Shown here one piece after another: positions 25,792 through 27,942 of a DNA stretch of 27,942 nt (positions within the stretch are counted from its first letter, which is position 1; the number at the start of each line of letters is the position of its first letter). This DNA comes from Haplomitrium mnioides (lineage: Eukaryota > Marchantiophyta > Haplomitriopsida > Calobryales). The translations under genes were made by a program, and so were the position numbers. The notes beneath the pieces were generated by a model. It searched no databases and was not told the DNA's origin. It worked only from the letters and a program-made list of their open reading frames with translations. Location of the stretch: positions 26,310-54,251 of the forward strand of contig JBNGIS010020077.1 of assembly GCA_049999725.1 (NCBI GenBank), written 5' to 3'.

Positions 25792-26653
25792 CTACTTTCT
25801 GCTCCAAAACGCCATCCTTTGTGTGTGTAGGGGAATTCCAAGGTATGTGTATTGGTCTTTCACCTCCAATGTATCTTGGTTGATCTTGTAGGAGTTCCTT
25901 GTAGCGGTTGTCAACCATTTACCAAATAATAGGATTTTTGTCTTCTTCAAGTTGATTGTCATGTCGTGTTGAGTGCAAAATTGTGCAAGTGTGTTGATTT
26001 TTTGTTGTAGTCCTACATTGGAGGTGGACATCATAATTATGTCGTCCACATAAAGGAGAATAGGGATCTTAGTAGAAAGGAGGAGTGGTGTCGGTGCTTT
26101 AGTGTTCTAGAGTATAGCCTCAAGTTTATGGATGAAAAGGTCAAAGAAGGTTGGTGATAGGGCTCTGTTTGACTTCTTTGTTGCACTCGATGGGTTCTGA
26201 CATCCCAAGGTTGGTTTTAACTCTAGCTAAAACTTTCTGGTACAAAACTTGTATTTTGGTGAGCCAAGGTGGAGGAAGGTAGAGTTCTGTGAGTCTTTCC
26301 CAAAGTTTGTCCTGGGGGACGGAGTCAAAGGCTTTTTGGAAGTCTACAAAGTATAGATATAAGCCTCCTCTTTGTTTGTGTTGTTTAATCAAGTTGTGTA
26401 TGGTAAGAAGGTGGTCTGTAGTGGAGTGTTCTTCTCTGAAACTAGCTTGATGTCGAGCTTGAAGGTGGTGAGATTCGCTCCATTGGGAAAGTTTAAAGTT
26501 TGGGGTGACTCCAAAAAGTTTTGGAAGGAGAGGGGTAATCATAGTTAAGCAACAGTTAGCGTGAAGGTGTTTGTCATCTGATTTGAAGATAGGGATTATA
26601 GTATTGGTCTGCCAATCTTCAAGGAATCCATTTTTAGTGATATGATTGAACAA
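25792..26653 (-). pseudogene. LINE reverse transcriptase, frameshifted
   Basis: The frame 26653-26141 reads WQTNTIIPIFKSDDK, then QASFREEHSTTDHLLTI, then LYLYFVDFQKAFDSVPQDKL (motif A with the catalytic Asp) and VKQ. Right at the motif B position (VKQ then SPTFFDLF) the frame changes near 26160: a few bases including the conserved Gly-Cys codons seem lost. The next frame gives KIPILLYVDDIIMMSTSN (catalytic YVDD) and QFCTQHDMTINLKKTKILLFGKWLT, then TYLGIPLH. So the fold is recognisable, but the protein is broken inside the polymerase core. Confidence 0.9.
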
Positions 26654-26860
26654 GTTTGTGATGGGTTAGGCGAGATAGGAGGAACCTCGTTTAAGTATTT
26701 GGGCTTGGAGGCCAAGGGTGTCGGAGGGTTTGTTCTAGAGTTTCTTGATCATGAGGAGTACTTCTTGGGTAGTGAAAATGTCAAAGATAGGTTGTTGGTT
26801 GGTCCAAAGGTTTGTGGCTATGGTAGAATGAGAGTGGTAGAGTTGGTCGCCATAGTCCTT

Positions 26861-27320
26861 CTAGTCTTGCAAGTCATGGATTTGGAGATGGAGTGGTGCT
26901 CCTTTTAGTCGTGTGAAGAATTTCCTGGGGTTGTGTTTCTTGTTGTGTAAGGTTTGCGGGAGTGTGAGTGCTATATAGGTTGTGCAAAGCTGACGGTGAC
27001 ATCGCCTCCATGCTTTCAGACCTTCCTGGGCCTCTTTCGATGGGGAATTGCTCTCAACTTTAGTTTTCCAGAGGGCTCGAATATGTTTTGCCATATTGTT
27101 GAACCAATGGTTGGGTTTGAAGCAGTTGGAGGCGAAGGTAGGTTTGGGGGTGAAGAGGGTGGTAGGGAATCCCATCTTGGCTTATGTGAGGATGATGTCA
27201 GTGAGGGAAGCGGCATCCAAAGAGGTGAGTGTGGGTAGGAGGTTGTGTAGTTCAGCGGTATACACATGTGATCGTTTTTTAGATAGGGGGTAGTGGTAAA
27301 TGAGATGGGTGGGGCATCGG
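26861..27320 (-). pseudogene. LINE linker between endonuclease and RT
   Basis: The frame 27175-26861 reads KPNHWFNNMAKHIRALWKTK, then KAWRRCHRQLCTTYIAL and NPRKFFTRLKGAP, the basic, helical segment that links endonuclease and RT in LINE ORF2. The stretch 27320-27176 is Pro/Ser-rich in two frames and contains an indel relative to the endonuclease frame. Confidence 0.7.
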
Positions 27321-27876
27321 TCAAGGGGGGGTGTTTGGTGGGGATGTGTGTGAGCGGAGTGTGAAATGGAGCAGGGTATGGTCAGATTCAGGTGTGGGTT
27401 TACTTATGTAGAACTTTTTGAGAAATTCAGAAGTTCTGTGGGAGTTGGATAGAAGATAGTCCACTATTGATTGTCCAATATCGGTGTTGCCTCTACATGT
27501 GTAGTACCCGGAAAGGGGCCATTGTGGTGTTCTATTGCAAATGTGAAGGTCATGTGAGCTGCAGAAGTTAAGGAGTTTCTGGTGGGATTTGAGAATGGTG
27601 TCTTGAGAGCACCGGCAAAGGTCTTCTTTGTCCTCAAAGGTTTTGTAGGGTTTGTCATCTTCTGGTGTGATTTTTAGAGTGTGTGTTTGAAGGCTCTCTA
27701 TGTGACAGTTGAAGTCTCCAATAATCATTGTATCTCCTTTGGTGGTATTGTTGATAAATTCACCCATCTTATCGAATGGTGCGTCGTGGTCTTCATCTAT
27801 GAAATAGGTGGTCTTCCCTCCGAGGAAGTAGCAAAGGCCAATAAAGGTGTCTCTTGCAAGGCTTGCTGATTTGTTT
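27321..27876 (-). pseudogene. LINE apurinic-type endonuclease domain, N-terminally cut
   Basis: The minus-strand frame is open from the microsatellite to 27321: SLARDTFIGLCYFLGGKTTY, then TMIIGDFNCHIES (GDFN motif), SIVDYLLSNS (DYL motif) and TPESDHTLLHFTL (SDH motif, catalytic Asp-His). These are the C-terminal two thirds of the exonuclease-endonuclease-phosphatase fold that nicks target DNA during LINE insertion. The first strands, including the conserved Glu, are not in the window. The internal ATG at 27767 is not a true start. Confidence 0.9.

Positions 27877-27942
<66 letters not shown>
27877..27942 (+). repeat. Compound (TG)n(AG)n microsatellite at the window edge
   Basis: Ten TG units (27877-27896) followed by 23 AG units up to the last base, so the true length is unknown. 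It interrupts the LINE endonuclease coding sequence. Confidence 0.97.

Larger units (their letters stand above)
24965..27876 (-). mobile_element. LINE (non-LTR retrotransposon), 5'-incomplete and decayed
   Basis: On the minus strand, in order: an apurinic-type endonuclease (27876-27321), a linker (27320-26861), reverse transcriptase (about 26653-25790), a thumb/connection region (25790-25200) and a C-terminal Cys/His motif (25195-24965). Several frame changes and stops separate these parts, so no single protein can be made. The 5' end runs into a (TG)n(AG)n tract at the window edge. No poly-A tail is seen at the left end; the minisatellite follows within about 40 bases. The clade is not assigned: the YVDD box and the C-terminal motif leave several LINE clades possible. 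Confidence 0.93.

Overview
The window is nuclear DNA from a land plant. My best guess is a fern or another seed-free vascular plant. The reasons are a PLS-class PPR-DYW editing-factor gene whose P-L-S triplets are near-identical DNA copies, a degenerate plant Ty3/gypsy retrotransposon with an initiator-tRNA-Met-type primer site, a decayed LINE, and AT-rich sequence full of tandem repeats. The species call is inference; 'plant' is secure. The window has two assembly gaps (100 N at 395-494, 10 N at 10968-10977).

Layout. 1-4129: Ty3/gypsy element on the minus strand, cut by the left edge. Read 5' to 3' on that strand it has an LTR with TATA box and G-box subrepeats, a PBS, a long leader with two related short ORFs, gag with a CCHC knuckle, then protease, reverse transcriptase and RNase H. 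Stops and a changed protease active site show it is dead. 4130-4967: GC-richer unique DNA with a short membrane-anchor-like ORF on the minus strand. 4968-7665: a degenerate satellite of about 138 bp units, split by a solo LTR (5641-6268) of the same family as the element at the left edge but in the opposite orientation. 8033-10473: the only clearly functional gene, a PPR-E-DYW C-to-U RNA-editing factor. Upstream of its internal ATG the frame continues into an OSB-type PDF motif, apparently across a 96-bp GT-AG intron. 10474-13066: AT-rich intergenic DNA with two short tandem repeats. 13067-18310: a large inverted repeat, with arms of about 1.1 and 2.1 kb around a loop of about 2 kb, and an extra direct copy of the right end beyond it. 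18611-21212: AT-rich, with one decayed ORF. 21213-24930: a small LINE fragment, (AG)n, and a roughly 3-kb minisatellite built on a CCAGC core. 24965-27876: a decayed LINE on the minus strand with endonuclease, reverse transcriptase and a C-terminal Cys/His motif, running into a (TG)n(AG)n microsatellite at the right edge.

Apart from the PPR gene the window is mostly transposon debris and tandem arrays. The PPR gene would act in an organelle, binding a short RNA sequence and deaminating one cytidine. The strongest leads are the PDF-PPR-DYW architecture, the paired leader ORFs of the retroelement, and the inverted-repeat element.
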